Source: an uncultured Bacteroidales bacterium
GTDB lineage: Bacteria; Bacteroidota; Bacteroidia; Bacteroidales; Bacteroidaceae
Direction: 5' to 3'
Assembly: GCA_902779085.1 (NCBI GenBank)
Contig: CACYZY010000003.1
Location: 1-64,000, forward strand
Length of the DNA: 64,000 nt
A program made the translations under genes and the position numbers. Below, in pieces: positions 44,924 through 53,688 of the stretch. The notes beneath the pieces were generated by a model that was given only the letters and a program-made list of their open reading frames with translations, made no database searches and had not been told where the DNA came from. Position 1 is the stretch's first letter, and each line of letters opens with the position of its first letter.

Positions 44924-45817
44924 TTATTGAACCTTCTGCATCAGTTCTTCTGCCGTTATGTCCTTCATTAGCGTGAAGGCAAACCACTTCTTGCCCAAGT
45001 CCTTGATGGAAGCTCCGATGTGATATACCTCGTCATCAATCAACAGGAAACGGTCGTGGGCTTTGTTGAATAATTCCACCTTGACAGGAGGGTACTGTGC
45101 ATTGTGTTTGGTGATGTCCAGTTGCAGTTGCTGACTGACTTTCTGCGTGTAGATAGTTGTCGAGACACCACTTTGTCTCTTGTCCAAGATGGCCAGCACT
45201 GAGTCATCCACATAGTTGTCAATCAGAACGATTGAATGTGTCGCTTTGCGAATCAGGTCTGCAACGAAGTGGTAAGCGTCAAAGATTTGTCCGTCATAGA
45301 AGATACCCTCTACTGGAGGCAAGGATGTGCGAACAAAGAAATCTACTTGCTTTTCCAGTTTACTAATTCTAATATCATGAGTATTAAGTTGTTTATTAAC
45401 CCCTGCGATGCTTTCTTTAATTGCATATCCTCTTATAAGGTATTCTTTTAGAAGTTTGGTTGCCCATTGACGGAATAAAACACCTCGTTTAGAATTGACT
45501 TTGTATCCTACAGAGATAATCATGTCAAGGTTATAATAATCCAACCAGCGATTTACAAGACGTTTGCCCTCTTTTCGAACTACTCGAATTTTTCGAGCAG
45601 TTCCTTCTTTAGTCAATTCTTCTGTATTAAAAATCTCTTGGATGTGATAGGTTATTGTGTTTTCTTTAACAGAGAACAGTTCCGCCATTTGCTGTTGAGT
45701 CAGCCACACCGTTTCGTCCTCCATCCTCACTTCCAGTCTGATGGTCTCGTCAGGTTGATACATCACGATTTCGCCTTTTGCACCGTCGAGAGCACTTTGA
45801 GTCATAGTTGTTTCCAT
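44924..45817 (-). CDS. RhuM-type virulence/DNA-binding protein with PLD-like C-terminus
   Basis: 297 residues from the ATG at 45817; the upstream TTG adds two residues. The N-terminus matches RhuM (VWLTQQQMAELFSVKENTI, EGKRLVNRWLDYYNLDMIISVGYKV, FRQWATKLLKEYLIRGY). The C-terminus (about 180-297) looks like a phospholipase-D nuclease half, with HDRFLLIDDEVYHIGASIKDLGKK in place of the usual HKD. RhuM-type genes are common in islands; their role is unknown. It sits between two smalltalk repeats. Confidence 0.82.
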   Translation of the reverse strand: METTMTQSALDGAKGEIVMYQPDETIRLEVRMEDETVWLTQQQMAELFSVKENTITYHIQEIFNTEELTKEGTARKIRVVRKEGKRLVNRWLDYYNLDMIISVGYKVNSKRGVLFRQWATKLLKEYLIRGYAIKESIAGVNKQLNTHDIRISKLEKQVDFFVRTSLPPVEGIFYDGQIFDAYHFVADLIRKATHSIVLIDNYVDDSVLAILDKRQSGVSTTIYTQKVSQQLQLDITKHNAQYPPVKVELFNKAHDRFLLIDDEVYHIGASIKDLGKKWFAFTLMKDITAEELMQKVQ

Positions 45818-45845
45818 TGCCAAGAATGATATTAATTAATATTCG

Positions 45846-45968
45846 GCAGCGAAGATACTACTATTTCTTTTAATCCCAAATGTTTACTTGCCTTTTTTCA
45901 AAAGCAAACCCGATAAGACTATCTTACCGGGTTAAACTTTTTACATATAGATAGGACCATGTCCCATG
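45846..45968 (-). repeat. Smalltalk-tail/terminator/promoter repeat, copy C
   Basis: The fullest copy of the repeat. On the minus strand it runs from the smalltalk 3' end (ataggaccatgtcccatg at 45951-45968), through a terminator stem (aacccg-gtaaga / ...cgggtt, about 45906-45932), to a promoter (TTTG 45880-45877 and TATCTTCG 45857-45850, 19 bp apart) that would serve the RhuM gene. Confidence 0.75.
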
Positions 45969-46057
45969 CACGATGTTGTGCTGATGGCTGTCAGTGCAGC
46001 CGTAAGAACCGATATTACCAATTGAATAACGGATTTCCAAAATTCTTTGTTTTTCAT
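45941..46057 (-). CDS. Smalltalk protein
   Basis: 38 residues: a short N-terminus, one hydrophobic helix (SVIQLVISVLTAALTAIS) and the ending TTSCMGHGPIYM. It matches the small Bacteroidales family named smalltalk, which lies beside HU-like genes in mobile loci. A lipobox-like TTSC is conserved, so it may be lipidated or just membrane-bound. Function unknown. Confidence 0.8.
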   Translation of the reverse strand: MKNKEFWKSVIQLVISVLTAALTAISTTSCMGHGPIYM

Positions 46058-46069
46058 AATACTTTTCTG

Positions 46070-46314
46070 TTCTTTTCTTCGGCGCGAAGAAAGAACCAAA
46101 GAAGCATCCCCCTTACCAAACCATCCCCCGGGGGATGGCTTAATTGACTTCGGGCAATGCCCTTCGTCAAGGTCTTCTTGTATCGCTCGCAAGCTTGCGC
46201 CCTACGGGCGAGCGATGACATTTTTACTCGCTTCGCTCCGAAATGGTTTAAATTGTTGTTAGCAGTGTCTCTCTTTGGTTCTTTCTCTCTCTGCTGCCAG
46301 AGAGAGAAAAGAAC
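46070..46314. repeat. Two related hairpins in opposite orientation around palindromic DNA
   Basis: Hairpin 1 (46070-46095, ttcttttcttcg / cgaagaaagaa) and hairpin 2 (46278-46314, gttctttctctctctg / cagagagagaaaagaac) both continue into the word gaaccaaaga, on opposite strands. Between them are the perfect palindrome ccatccccc-gggggatgg (46122-46139) and the inverted pair cgctcgc / gcgagcg (46186-46216). No gene is seen here. Confidence 0.7.
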
Positions 46315-46344
46315 GTATAAGAGGGTTGGTAAGGGAAACCTCCC

Positions 46345-46980
46345 TTAAATCTGCAATCCATCGCCATCGCCACCGTCGTTGCCACCAGTGTTACCACCAG
46401 TTGAGCCACCAGGGTTAGTGCCAGTGTTACCGCCTGTCGAAGGAGAACTACCAGAGCGAGTGATAGCCACTGCCGTAGAGATAGGAGTGAGTGTCTGCAT
46501 CTTGCGGATCTTGCCATTTACGGTCACCTCCTGGGTGTCCACGATGTTGCGGAGCTCCAGAGCACATGCCTCCTTGAAGGCCCTGCCACTGATGTTGTCC
46601 AGCTTCGATGTGTCAGGCAGGAAGCGGATGTGGATAGCCTCCACGATGTCGTTAGGATTCAGACCATCCATGTCAGCGATGCTCGACACTGCTGCGTCCT
46701 TCTTCACCTGCGCTGTAGGGTAGAAGGTACCCAGACCACCCAGCTGTACAGGTATGCCCTGTGACACCAGTTCAGGAAGACATTCAGTGATTTTGATCAG
46801 CACACCCTCGAGGAGGTCACGTCCATAGACGCTGCCATGATCAGTCATGTGCTTGGCGAATCCACGCAGAGACAGAGTCTTCTGCACATCCACCTCAGGA
46901 TAATACTTGCCGTATCCGGCGTTACCAGTGATTTTGTTCTGTCGGAGATTGATCCCCATTGCAATTTTTTCTTTTGCCAT
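46345..46980 (-). CDS. HU-like DNA-binding protein with Gly/Asn-rich tail
   Basis: 211 residues from the ATG at 46980 (MAKEKIAMG). It is of the long Bacteroidales HU-related type (KYYPEVDVQKTLSLRGFAKH, GRDLLEGVLIKI, VQLGGLGTFYP). A C-terminal low-complexity tail of S/T-G-G-N-T-G units ends GDGDGLQI. It probably binds DNA in a mobile locus, with the smalltalk gene downstream. A longer in-frame start (47049) lies in the leader and is unlikely. A TAATTTTG -7 box lies at 47128-47121, leaving a leader of about 140 nt. Confidence 0.85.
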   Translation of the reverse strand: MAKEKIAMGINLRQNKITGNAGYGKYYPEVDVQKTLSLRGFAKHMTDHGSVYGRDLLEGVLIKITECLPELVSQGIPVQLGGLGTFYPTAQVKKDAAVSSIADMDGLNPNDIVEAIHIRFLPDTSKLDNISGRAFKEACALELRNIVDTQEVTVNGKIRKMQTLTPISTAVAITRSGSSPSTGGNTGTNPGGSTGGNTGGNDGGDGDGLQI

Positions 46981-47268
46981 AGTTTTGTGTGTTTTATTAT
47001 GTGTTTTTGTTTGCAGCGAACTACCTCTGGCCACTGCTTCAGCCTGCAACTAAGAACCTTCGCTTCTTCACCACCGTTGGCCACCAGCAGAGTTGTCGGC
47101 TTTGTTTCTTAATCACGATACAAAATTACGAAATATATTTTATATATCCAAATAATATAATAAATTATTTTATATTTTTTTGTTTTTTTCTCCTCCTGTA
47201 TGAGGAGTAGGGGAAGGGTGTGTTATAGTTAGGTAAGACAAGCTGTGCTAACAATTCTCAAAAACTTT

Positions 47269-47300
47269 TTTGGAATTGTATTCTACTTGCATTATCTTTG
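47269..47300 (+). promoter_or_regulatory. Promoter of the Fic gene
   Basis: TTTG (47269-47272) and TATCTTTG (47293-47300) are 20 bp apart and 66 bp before the start. The rest of 46981-47268 holds the HU leader and promoter and AT-rich DNA without a gene. Confidence 0.65.
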
Positions 47301-47366
47301 TAAGTTGATGTGAATTACACACAGTAATAATAGCTCTTGCGATTTGAAATAATAGTTGTGCGAGGT

Positions 47367-48410
47367 ATGAAACAAGAAGACAAGACAATGTTGTTGCAAT
47401 TGCTCCAGCGCCACAAGGAACTGGGCATACTGGACCAGATAGATTACGAGAAGTTCTATCTGTACTCCATCATTACGCACTCCACAGCTATTGAAGGTTC
47501 TACAGTGACAGAGATTGAAAACCAATTGCTGTTTGACGAAGGTATCACCAGCAGTAAGCGCACGATGGCGGAACAGATGATGAATCTTGATCTGAAAGTG
47601 GCCTACGACTATGGGCGTGAGTGGATTAGTAAGCATGAACCCATAACCATAGATTGGCTCATCTTGTTGGCATCGAAGGTGATGGCTCGTACGGGCAATG
47701 AATATCATACCATTAGTGGTGATTTCTCAGCTGCTAAGGGTGAACTCCGTAAACTGAATGTGTCTGCTGGTAGAGGTGGTAGGTCGTATTTATCGTACCA
47801 GAAAGTACCGACGCGGCTGGCTGCATTCTGCGAGGAGCTCAACAAACGGCGTAAAATGATTGATCCTGCCAACATAGCTGATGTTTACGACCTCAGCTTT
47901 TGGGCGCACTATGAGCTGGTTACCATTCATCCTTGGGCAGATGGAAACGGGCGCACATGCCGTCTGTTGATGAATCTGCTGCAATGGGAGTTTGGTGTGC
48001 TGCCTACTAAGGTACTGAAGGAAGACAGGGCAGAATACATCCAGGCACTCATTGATACCCGCGAGAGTGATGACATCAATGTATTCTTCGACTACATGAT
48101 TAAGCTGCATTGCCAGCATCTGCAGACAGATATTGACCAATTCATGAATTCAATGTCAGGGAAAGTGGTCGATAAACTAGTTCTGAGGCAGGAAATGGTC
48201 GATAAATGGTCGATAAAGCCATCGTTGGCAGAGAAAATGGTCGATATTTTGTCTTTTGTGGCCGATAAAGACCATTTCACGACAGATGAAATAGTCAGTC
48301 ACTTTGGCTTCAATCCAACTACAGCCAAACGCTACCTGCGACAGCTTACTGAATTTGGCTATCTGGAAGCCCATGGCGGGAATAAGAACCGAACTTATAG
48401 TACTCTGTAG
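47367..48410 (+). CDS. Fic-domain AMP-transferase
   Basis: 347 residues from the ATG at 47367. The Fic motif is HPWADGNGRTCR (catalytic His, anion-binding loop). An N-terminal inhibitory helix motif, STAIEGS, is present, so the enzyme is of the self-inhibited class with the [S/T]xxxE[G/N] helix in the same chain. The C-terminal 70 residues form a winged-helix domain (HFTTDEIVSHFGFNPTTAKRYL), possibly used for autoregulation. It attaches AMP or another nucleotide to target proteins. Three atggtcgata repeats code for MVDxxS units before the wing. Confidence 0.9.
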   Translation: MKQEDKTMLLQLLQRHKELGILDQIDYEKFYLYSIITHSTAIEGSTVTEIENQLLFDEGITSSKRTMAEQMMNLDLKVAYDYGREWISKHEPITIDWLILLASKVMARTGNEYHTISGDFSAAKGELRKLNVSAGRGGRSYLSYQKVPTRLAAFCEELNKRRKMIDPANIADVYDLSFWAHYELVTIHPWADGNGRTCRLLMNLLQWEFGVLPTKVLKEDRAEYIQALIDTRESDDINVFFDYMIKLHCQHLQTDIDQFMNSMSGKVVDKLVLRQEMVDKWSIKPSLAEKMVDILSFVADKDHFTTDEIVSHFGFNPTTAKRYLRQLTEFGYLEAHGGNKNRTYSTL

Positions 48411-48672
48411 GATCAGTAGTTTCAGTTTTTGCAAGCACTAAAGAAAAGTATCGACAATATTTTCATCTCCTAGCATTTACTTGTCTTTTTTGTTGCCTTT
48501 ATAAATGATATCGTTTAGCCATTCTCCGCATAATTATGCAGTGGCGCCAGGTGCCGTTATAGTCCCCAGAAACCCCTCATTTCATTTAGAAGAAGAAAAA
48601 GGCGGTTTTACTAGAATTAAGCCGCCAGTTTACTACTAGTTAGTGTTGGGCTGCTGGGGGCATCTTTAGTGC

Positions 48673-48875
48673 AATAGTAACATAGTAACATAGTAACATC
48701 GTAACATCTTGTTTTTCTAAATTTGCAATTATAATAGTGAACTAAATTTTTATATTTATATATATTATATATATAATATATAATATATATAAATATAAAG
48801 GTATATTCTTGGTTGCTTGTTGCTAAAATGAAAATAGTAAATGTTAAGATGTTACTATGTTACTATGTTACTATT
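48673..48875. repeat. Large inverted structure: facing iteron blocks around an AT palindrome
   Basis: The left block (48673-48710) has four tagtaaca-type units and the right block (48846-48875) three, in opposite orientation. Between them is a 51-bp almost perfect A/T palindrome (48749-48799). Within the gene-free stretch 48411-49527 this is the dominant feature. The remainder holds a gc-rich hairpin (48602-48630), the M15 relic and AT-rich DNA. Confidence 0.8.
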
Positions 48876-49165
48876 ACATTTTTTTCTGGGCTCTACCAAA
48901 AAAGACGAGCAAATATTTGCTATCCCCAATTAATGCTAACTTTGCAACTCAAGAAGATAGGCATCCTGTTCATCTATATCACACTCTCAGGCAAGAGCAA
49001 CAGGGAAGCAAAGCCAACTTAGCATGGGGTAATATGGCTGATAATCAAATTAAAATAGCTAAATTATCATGCTTTGAAACAAATGAAAGTGGCAAGGAAT
49101 TGAACCGCATAGCATTCGTCTGAAAGTCATTTGTTGTATGGTAATAAAACTTGACTTTTTCGTCT

Positions 49166-49279
49166 GAAAAACAAGAGTATGATGAAGTCATTCTTCAACG
49201 ATTGGGCAGTGTCTATTGGTTGCACTTCGCAGCCAGACCAGAAGGTAACAGGCACAGGATAGGGTTTATCTTGAAATAA
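49166..49279 (+). pseudogene. Relic of a second M15 peptidase gene (3' end only)
   Basis: Read in frame, these 37 codons and stop give EKQEYDEVILQR, then SVYWLHFAARPEGNR, then HRIGFILK, matching the last residues of the gene at 1843-2349 almost position for position. The DNA upstream shows no further match by eye. It marks a decayed copy of the DUF3987/M15 module. Confidence 0.85.
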
Positions 49280-49287
49280 AAGAAAGA

Positions 49288-49316
49288 CAGCTGTCATCAC
49301 GACAGCTGCCTTTGCA
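49288..49316 (+). terminator. Terminator-like hairpin after the M15 relic
   Basis: Perfect 8-bp stem (cagctgtc / gacagctg), 5-base loop, then cctttgcattt. Confidence 0.5.
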
Positions 49317-49527
49317 TTTCATTCATAACATGCCATTAGAAGGAGTGTTTCCTTCATAATGTCGATGCAAATGTACGACAATAATTTATATCTCCAAACA
49401 TTTACTCGTATTATTTTGAAAAACTTGGAAAATATCCCTTGTTTTATAGAAACTATAGTTATATTTGTAGGTTAGCATACATTTAAGAGATTGTTAATTA
49501 TATCGTGATTTAGCGAAAGTAGTTTTT

Positions 49528-50595
49528 ATGTCTGAGATTAAATATAAATATGCATATATAGATGATGACAGAGATAAAGTTATCTCTATCGATGAAATAA
49601 CAGATGAAAACCGGGAGCAATACAAGTATCGTTGTATTGGTTGTGGTCATGAGTTATCACCTAAAGCTATTAGTAGTAAATGTAAAGCTCCTCATTTCTG
49701 TCACAAAAAAGAGCAAGTAAACTGTTCTGGCGAAACTTATTTGCATAAGTTAACAAAACGTGTTATAAAGGAAAAGTTTGATAAGGGTCCTACTTTCTTT
49801 GTCGAATATGAAACAACAAAAGTATGCAGTAATAATGATTGCAAATATCGTAACCCACGTTGCATAGAAGGGCATATTCCATATAGAATTAATTTAAAAA
49901 AATATTTTGATACATGTACGGAAGAAGCATTTGTAGAAGTTAAAAATGATAGATATATAGCGGATATTCTATTAACTCATAGTGAGTATCCCGATAGAAA
50001 ACTTTTAATAGAAGTATGTGTGTCGCATCCATGTGAAAAAGACAAGATATCTTCACATCTTCGAATAATTGAGATTAAAATAAGAGAGGAAGAAGATGTC
50101 TTTTGTTTGCAAAAGAATGATGTTATACGTAGTCAACCAAGAAAAGTTATTTTTCACTCATTCGTGAAAGAACAGGTGAAACCTTTTCAAGTAAAATTAC
50201 AGAGATATGTTTTCAGCCCTCAACAATATATTAACGGTTATTTAACTGAAATAGGTTGTAGAAAAGCACATATAAAATTACACAATGATTCTTTTGTAGA
50301 ACTCAATATAATTAACAAAGAAAATTGTAATAGAAATTGTAGTATAGAGGAAGTTCTTCAGTGGATGGCAATATATAAAGGGTTGCGTAGATGTAATCTG
50401 TGTAATTACTATTATCCATCAAGGATGAAAAGTGAAAATAAAAAAACGTGTTTATTTAAAGAAAAAAATGGGATAATTTATTATCCCCAAATGGATGATG
50501 CTGAAAGATGTGAAAATTATCAAGAGGTTTGTTTATATAATCTAAAGGATTTCGTTTTTGAAGAGGTTAAATCATCCCTTGACAACAATACATGA
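49528..50595 (+). CDS. CoiA-like predicted nuclease
   Basis: 355 residues, strongly AT-rich. An N-terminal zinc-ribbon-like part (YRCIGCGHELSPK...PHFCHKKEQVNCSG) is followed by a restriction-fold core: YIADILLT (Asp) and LLIEVCVSHPCEKDK (E-x-V, with the family's SH-x-C). The C-terminal half has more Cys pairs (CNLCNYYYPS). Distantly like competence protein CoiA. A TATATTTG promoter box lies at 49460-49467. It precedes the nuclease-helicase cassette by 100 bp in the same direction, and may be a DNA-processing or defence protein (inference). Confidence 0.65.
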   Translation: MSEIKYKYAYIDDDRDKVISIDEITDENREQYKYRCIGCGHELSPKAISSKCKAPHFCHKKEQVNCSGETYLHKLTKRVIKEKFDKGPTFFVEYETTKVCSNNDCKYRNPRCIEGHIPYRINLKKYFDTCTEEAFVEVKNDRYIADILLTHSEYPDRKLLIEVCVSHPCEKDKISSHLRIIEIKIREEEDVFCLQKNDVIRSQPRKVIFHSFVKEQVKPFQVKLQRYVFSPQQYINGYLTEIGCRKAHIKLHNDSFVELNIINKENCNRNCSIEEVLQWMAIYKGLRRCNLCNYYYPSRMKSENKKTCLFKEKNGIIYYPQMDDAERCENYQEVCLYNLKDFVFEEVKSSLDNNT

Positions 50596-50695
50596 ATCCA
50601 GCAATAAGTCTATTAGATGATAATACAAATGCCTTAAAAGAATGAAGTATTAAGGAAATGTATTATATTTGCATTGTTGATATATTGTCTATACT

Positions 50696-52795
50696 ATGAT
50701 AAACCGTTTTTTCTATCGTTCTATATTAAATAGTTTTGTCAAAGATTCTAAAGATGTGATATTTGGCAAGATTGCTCGTTATGACGAAGGTGATAGCGTG
50801 AAAGAACAAAAATATGCCTGGGCTGAGGAAATAGATATTATGCAACAGGTATTGCAACCTTGGAAGGACGAAAATGGGGAAGTCATATTTGAGTATTCAA
50901 TACCTCGATTGGGGAAACGAATTGATGTAGTAGTTTTGGTGCGAGGCATCGTGTTTGCTATTGAATTTAAAGCAGGTGAAGATACTTATTTGCGTGCTGA
51001 TATGGAACAAGTGATGGATTATGCACTTGATTTAAAGAATTTCCATTTAGATAGTCATCAAAGAACTATTGTGCCCATACTGGTAGCAACTGAAGCAAAA
51101 AATAGTAGCCATGAGTTACGTTTTTCTGTTTATGATGATCATGTATATAATCCTCTCTTTACTAATACTGAAAATCTTTCAAGGCTTATTAAAGAAGTGA
51201 TAGATAATGAAGGAGTCCAACCATCATCTTCAGATGAATTTGCAAATTGGGCGATTAGCAGGTATTCTCCTACACCCACTATCATAGAAGCAGCGAGTGC
51301 CTTGTATCAAAACCATTCTGTTGAAGATATTACGCGCCACGAAGCAGCTGGAGCAGCTTTGGATGAAACAACTCAGTTTGTTATTGATGTCATCGATCAT
51401 AGTAAAAAGCATGGCGAGAAAAGTATTTGTTTTGTTACAGGTGTACCAGGAGCAGGCAAAACACTAGTTGGCTTAAATGTTGCTATTCAGCAGTCAGTGA
51501 AAGCTGAGAGCGAGCCTGAGAGCGAGCGTAATCTGGCTGTATATCTTTCTGGCAACGGCCCACTTGTGAAAGTGCTTACTGCTGCATTGGCAAAAGATAA
51601 GCAACGACGAGAGCGAGAAAAAGGTAATAGATGTAACATAACCGATGCTAAACGCGAGGTGTCTCAGTTTATTCAAATAATACATCGCTATCGTGCCAAT
51701 ATGCTGGCAAAGATAAAGTTGCCTATAACTGATGGAAAATTAGAAATAGACGAAACCAAATCTGTAGCTCACCATAAGGCTGGACATGGAGAAGTTGAAC
51801 ATGTTGCGATTTTTGATGAAGCACAACGTTCTTGGGATTTAGAACATTTAGCTGGGTGGCTAGCAAAAGGAGGAAGTCGAGGAGGGATGAAGAAGGTCCC
51901 AGATTTCCCCATGTCTGAAGCAGAATTCCTGATTTGGTCTCTTGACCTTAGAAAAGACTGGGCAGTAATAATATGTCTTGTTGGTGGAGGTCAAGAAATA
52001 AATACTGGAGAAGCAGGAATTGGAGAATGGATTCGTGCTGTCAATGAAACCTTCCCTGATTGGAAAGTTTATCTTTCTAAACATTTGACTGATAAAGAAT
52101 ATGCAGAAGGTAATGTAGCTGAATTAATAGGAAGTAATCCCAATGCTAAGCAGGTTGATCAGTTACATTTATCTGTATCCATGCGCTCTTTCCGCGCTGA
52201 AAGTTTGTCTAAGTTTGTTCATTATGTGTTAGATCGGGATGTTGAGCAAGCGAGGTTACTATATCAGTCTTTTAAGGATAAGTATCCTGTACTACTGACA
52301 AGAAATCTTGAAAAAGCAAAGCAGTGGTTAGAAGAAAAGGCTCGTGGCTCTGAAAGATATGGATTAGTTGTATCATCACAAGCGTATCGTTTGAAGCCTT
52401 TAGCTATTGATGTGCGTTTGCAACCAGATATAGAAAGTTGGTTTTTGGCAGATAAAATGGATGTGCGCTCATCATTATTCTTAGAGGATGCTGCGACTGA
52501 ATTTGATATTCAGGGATTGGAACTTGATTGGACTTGTCTTGTTTGGGATGGCGATTTTCGTTATACCTCTGAAGGCTGGGACCATAATGCCTTTCGTGGA
52601 AGCAATTGGCAGAAGATTCGTAAAGCATCAGCCAAGTCGTATCAACTGAACGCTTATCGAGTATTAATGACTCGCGCACGTCAGGGTATGATTATTTGTG
52701 TTCCAGAAGGAAAGGCAGGTGATCATACACGCAAACCTGAGTTTTATGATGGAACTTACGAATACTTAAAATCTTTAGGTTTAGAAGAGATTTGA
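50696..52795 (+). CDS. DUF2075 helicase with N-terminal PD-(D/E)xK-like nuclease domain
   Basis: 699 residues. Residues about 60-100 read GKRIDVVVLVRGIVFAIEFKAG, the D-x-n-E-x-K nuclease pattern. The helicase part has Walker A GVPGAGKTLVGL (about 247-258), Walker B AIFDEAQRSWD, and the C-terminal motif NAYRVLMTRARQGM (motif VI-like Arg). This is the DUF2075 (SLFN group 3-like) architecture. Such proteins occur in phage-defence neighbourhoods. Stop and next start are 2 bp apart, so it is in an operon with NUDIX, coiled-coil and zinc-ribbon genes. The activity is inferred. Confidence 0.85.
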   Translation: MINRFFYRSILNSFVKDSKDVIFGKIARYDEGDSVKEQKYAWAEEIDIMQQVLQPWKDENGEVIFEYSIPRLGKRIDVVVLVRGIVFAIEFKAGEDTYLRADMEQVMDYALDLKNFHLDSHQRTIVPILVATEAKNSSHELRFSVYDDHVYNPLFTNTENLSRLIKEVIDNEGVQPSSSDEFANWAISRYSPTPTIIEAASALYQNHSVEDITRHEAAGAALDETTQFVIDVIDHSKKHGEKSICFVTGVPGAGKTLVGLNVAIQQSVKAESEPESERNLAVYLSGNGPLVKVLTAALAKDKQRREREKGNRCNITDAKREVSQFIQIIHRYRANMLAKIKLPITDGKLEIDETKSVAHHKAGHGEVEHVAIFDEAQRSWDLEHLAGWLAKGGSRGGMKKVPDFPMSEAEFLIWSLDLRKDWAVIICLVGGGQEINTGEAGIGEWIRAVNETFPDWKVYLSKHLTDKEYAEGNVAELIGSNPNAKQVDQLHLSVSMRSFRAESLSKFVHYVLDRDVEQARLLYQSFKDKYPVLLTRNLEKAKQWLEEKARGSERYGLVVSSQAYRLKPLAIDVRLQPDIESWFLADKMDVRSSLFLEDAATEFDIQGLELDWTCLVWDGDFRYTSEGWDHNAFRGSNWQKIRKASAKSYQLNAYRVLMTRARQGMIICVPEGKAGDHTRKPEFYDGTYEYLKSLGLEEI

Positions 52796-52797
52796 TT

Positions 52798-53187
52798 ATG
52801 AAGCAGATAGAAGTTGTTGCAGCGATTATTCGTAAGGGTGATAAGATATTTGCCACCCAAAGAGGGTATGGTGATTTCAAAGATTGGTGGGAGTTTCCTG
52901 GTGGAAAAATGGAGGTAGGGGAAACTCATGAGGAAGCATTGAAACGAGAGATACGTGAGGAACTATCAACTGAAATAAATGTGGATGAATTTCTTTGCAC
53001 AGTAGAGTATGACTATCCAAAGTTTCACTTAACGATGCATTGTTATATCTGCTCATTGCAGACGGAAGCATTACATCTGAATGAGCATGAGGCTGCAAAA
53101 TGGTTATCAAAAGATGAGCTTTATAGTGTAAAGTGGTTGCCTGCTGATGCTGATGTAGTCAATAGACTCGTAAATATTGAATCATAG
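52798..53187 (+). CDS. NUDIX hydrolase (MutT-like)
   Basis: 129 residues from the ATG at 52798. The NUDIX box is complete: GGKMEVGETHEEALKREI followed by REEL. FATQRGYGDFKDWWEFPGG is like MutT/8-oxo-dGTP or pyrimidine nucleotide hydrolases. It splits an NDP-X compound using Mg2+. It follows the DUF2075 gene by 2 bp, an association that hints at nucleotide-based signalling or clean-up within the cassette. Confidence 0.92.
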   Translation: MKQIEVVAAIIRKGDKIFATQRGYGDFKDWWEFPGGKMEVGETHEEALKREIREELSTEINVDEFLCTVEYDYPKFHLTMHCYICSLQTEALHLNEHEAAKWLSKDELYSVKWLPADADVVNRLVNIES

Positions 53188-53203
53188 TTGAAAGGAGTGT
53201 ATC

Positions 53204-53449
53204 ATGGGATTCTTTAATGAGATATTATGGCTCTTTGGAGCAAGAAGTGTTATAAAGTCTGCTGAGGAAGAGGCTCTGAGACAACAACAAGAAGAGCTGC
53301 AACGAAGTAATCAGGAATTAGATAATATAGAAGAAGAAATTCGACAAATCAGAGAACTTGTAAAGCAAAGTGAGAAAAGCCAGCAAGAGGCCGAGGCTCA
53401 ACTTAAACAAATTAAGGAAGATATACAAAAGATGATTGATGGAAAGTAA
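53204..53449 (+). CDS. Small coiled-coil protein
   Basis: 81 residues. A short hydrophobic start (FFNEILWLFGARSVI) precedes a continuous charged coiled coil (about 20-78, rich in EEL, QEL and KQIKED). No domain name fits. It follows NUDIX by 16 bp with a good aaaggag site. It may be a structural or adaptor part of the cassette. Confidence 0.7.
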   Translation: MGFFNEILWLFGARSVIKSAEEEALRQQQEELQRSNQELDNIEEEIRQIRELVKQSEKSQQEAEAQLKQIKEDIQKMIDGK

Positions 53450-53466
53450 TATTAACAGAGAAGAAT

Positions 53467-53649
53467 ATGGGAACAGGAAAAATGTATAGATGTAAAGATT
53501 GTGGCCACGAGTGGTTACAACTGAAAGGCGTTGGCATGCAGGGCATTAAAGCAGAGAAGCCAAAAAGAAACAAGAGTGGCAAAATGATATGTCCTAAATG
53601 CTCGTCTACCAATTTAGAGCATACAAATGATAATATTATGTGGGATTAG
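53467..53649 (+). CDS. Small zinc-ribbon protein
   Basis: 60 residues with two CxxC pairs, YRCKDCGHEW and MICPKCSST, a rubredoxin-like or nucleic-acid-binding zinc ribbon. It starts 17 bp after the coiled-coil gene. No further homology seen. Confidence 0.7.
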   Translation: MGTGKMYRCKDCGHEWLQLKGVGMQGIKAEKPKRNKSGKMICPKCSSTNLEHTNDNIMWD

Positions 53650-53688
53650 TATTTGATAATCAAATCATAACAACGAAGTCAAACGATT

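Noticed and set aside
48673..48875. Possible CRISPR array
   Set aside because: Units are 8-11 bp, contiguous and without unique spacers; no cas genes are present.
43750..49279. Prophage
   Set aside because: HU-like, smalltalk, RhuM, Fic and M15 pieces are present, but no capsid, terminase, portal, tail or integrase genes.
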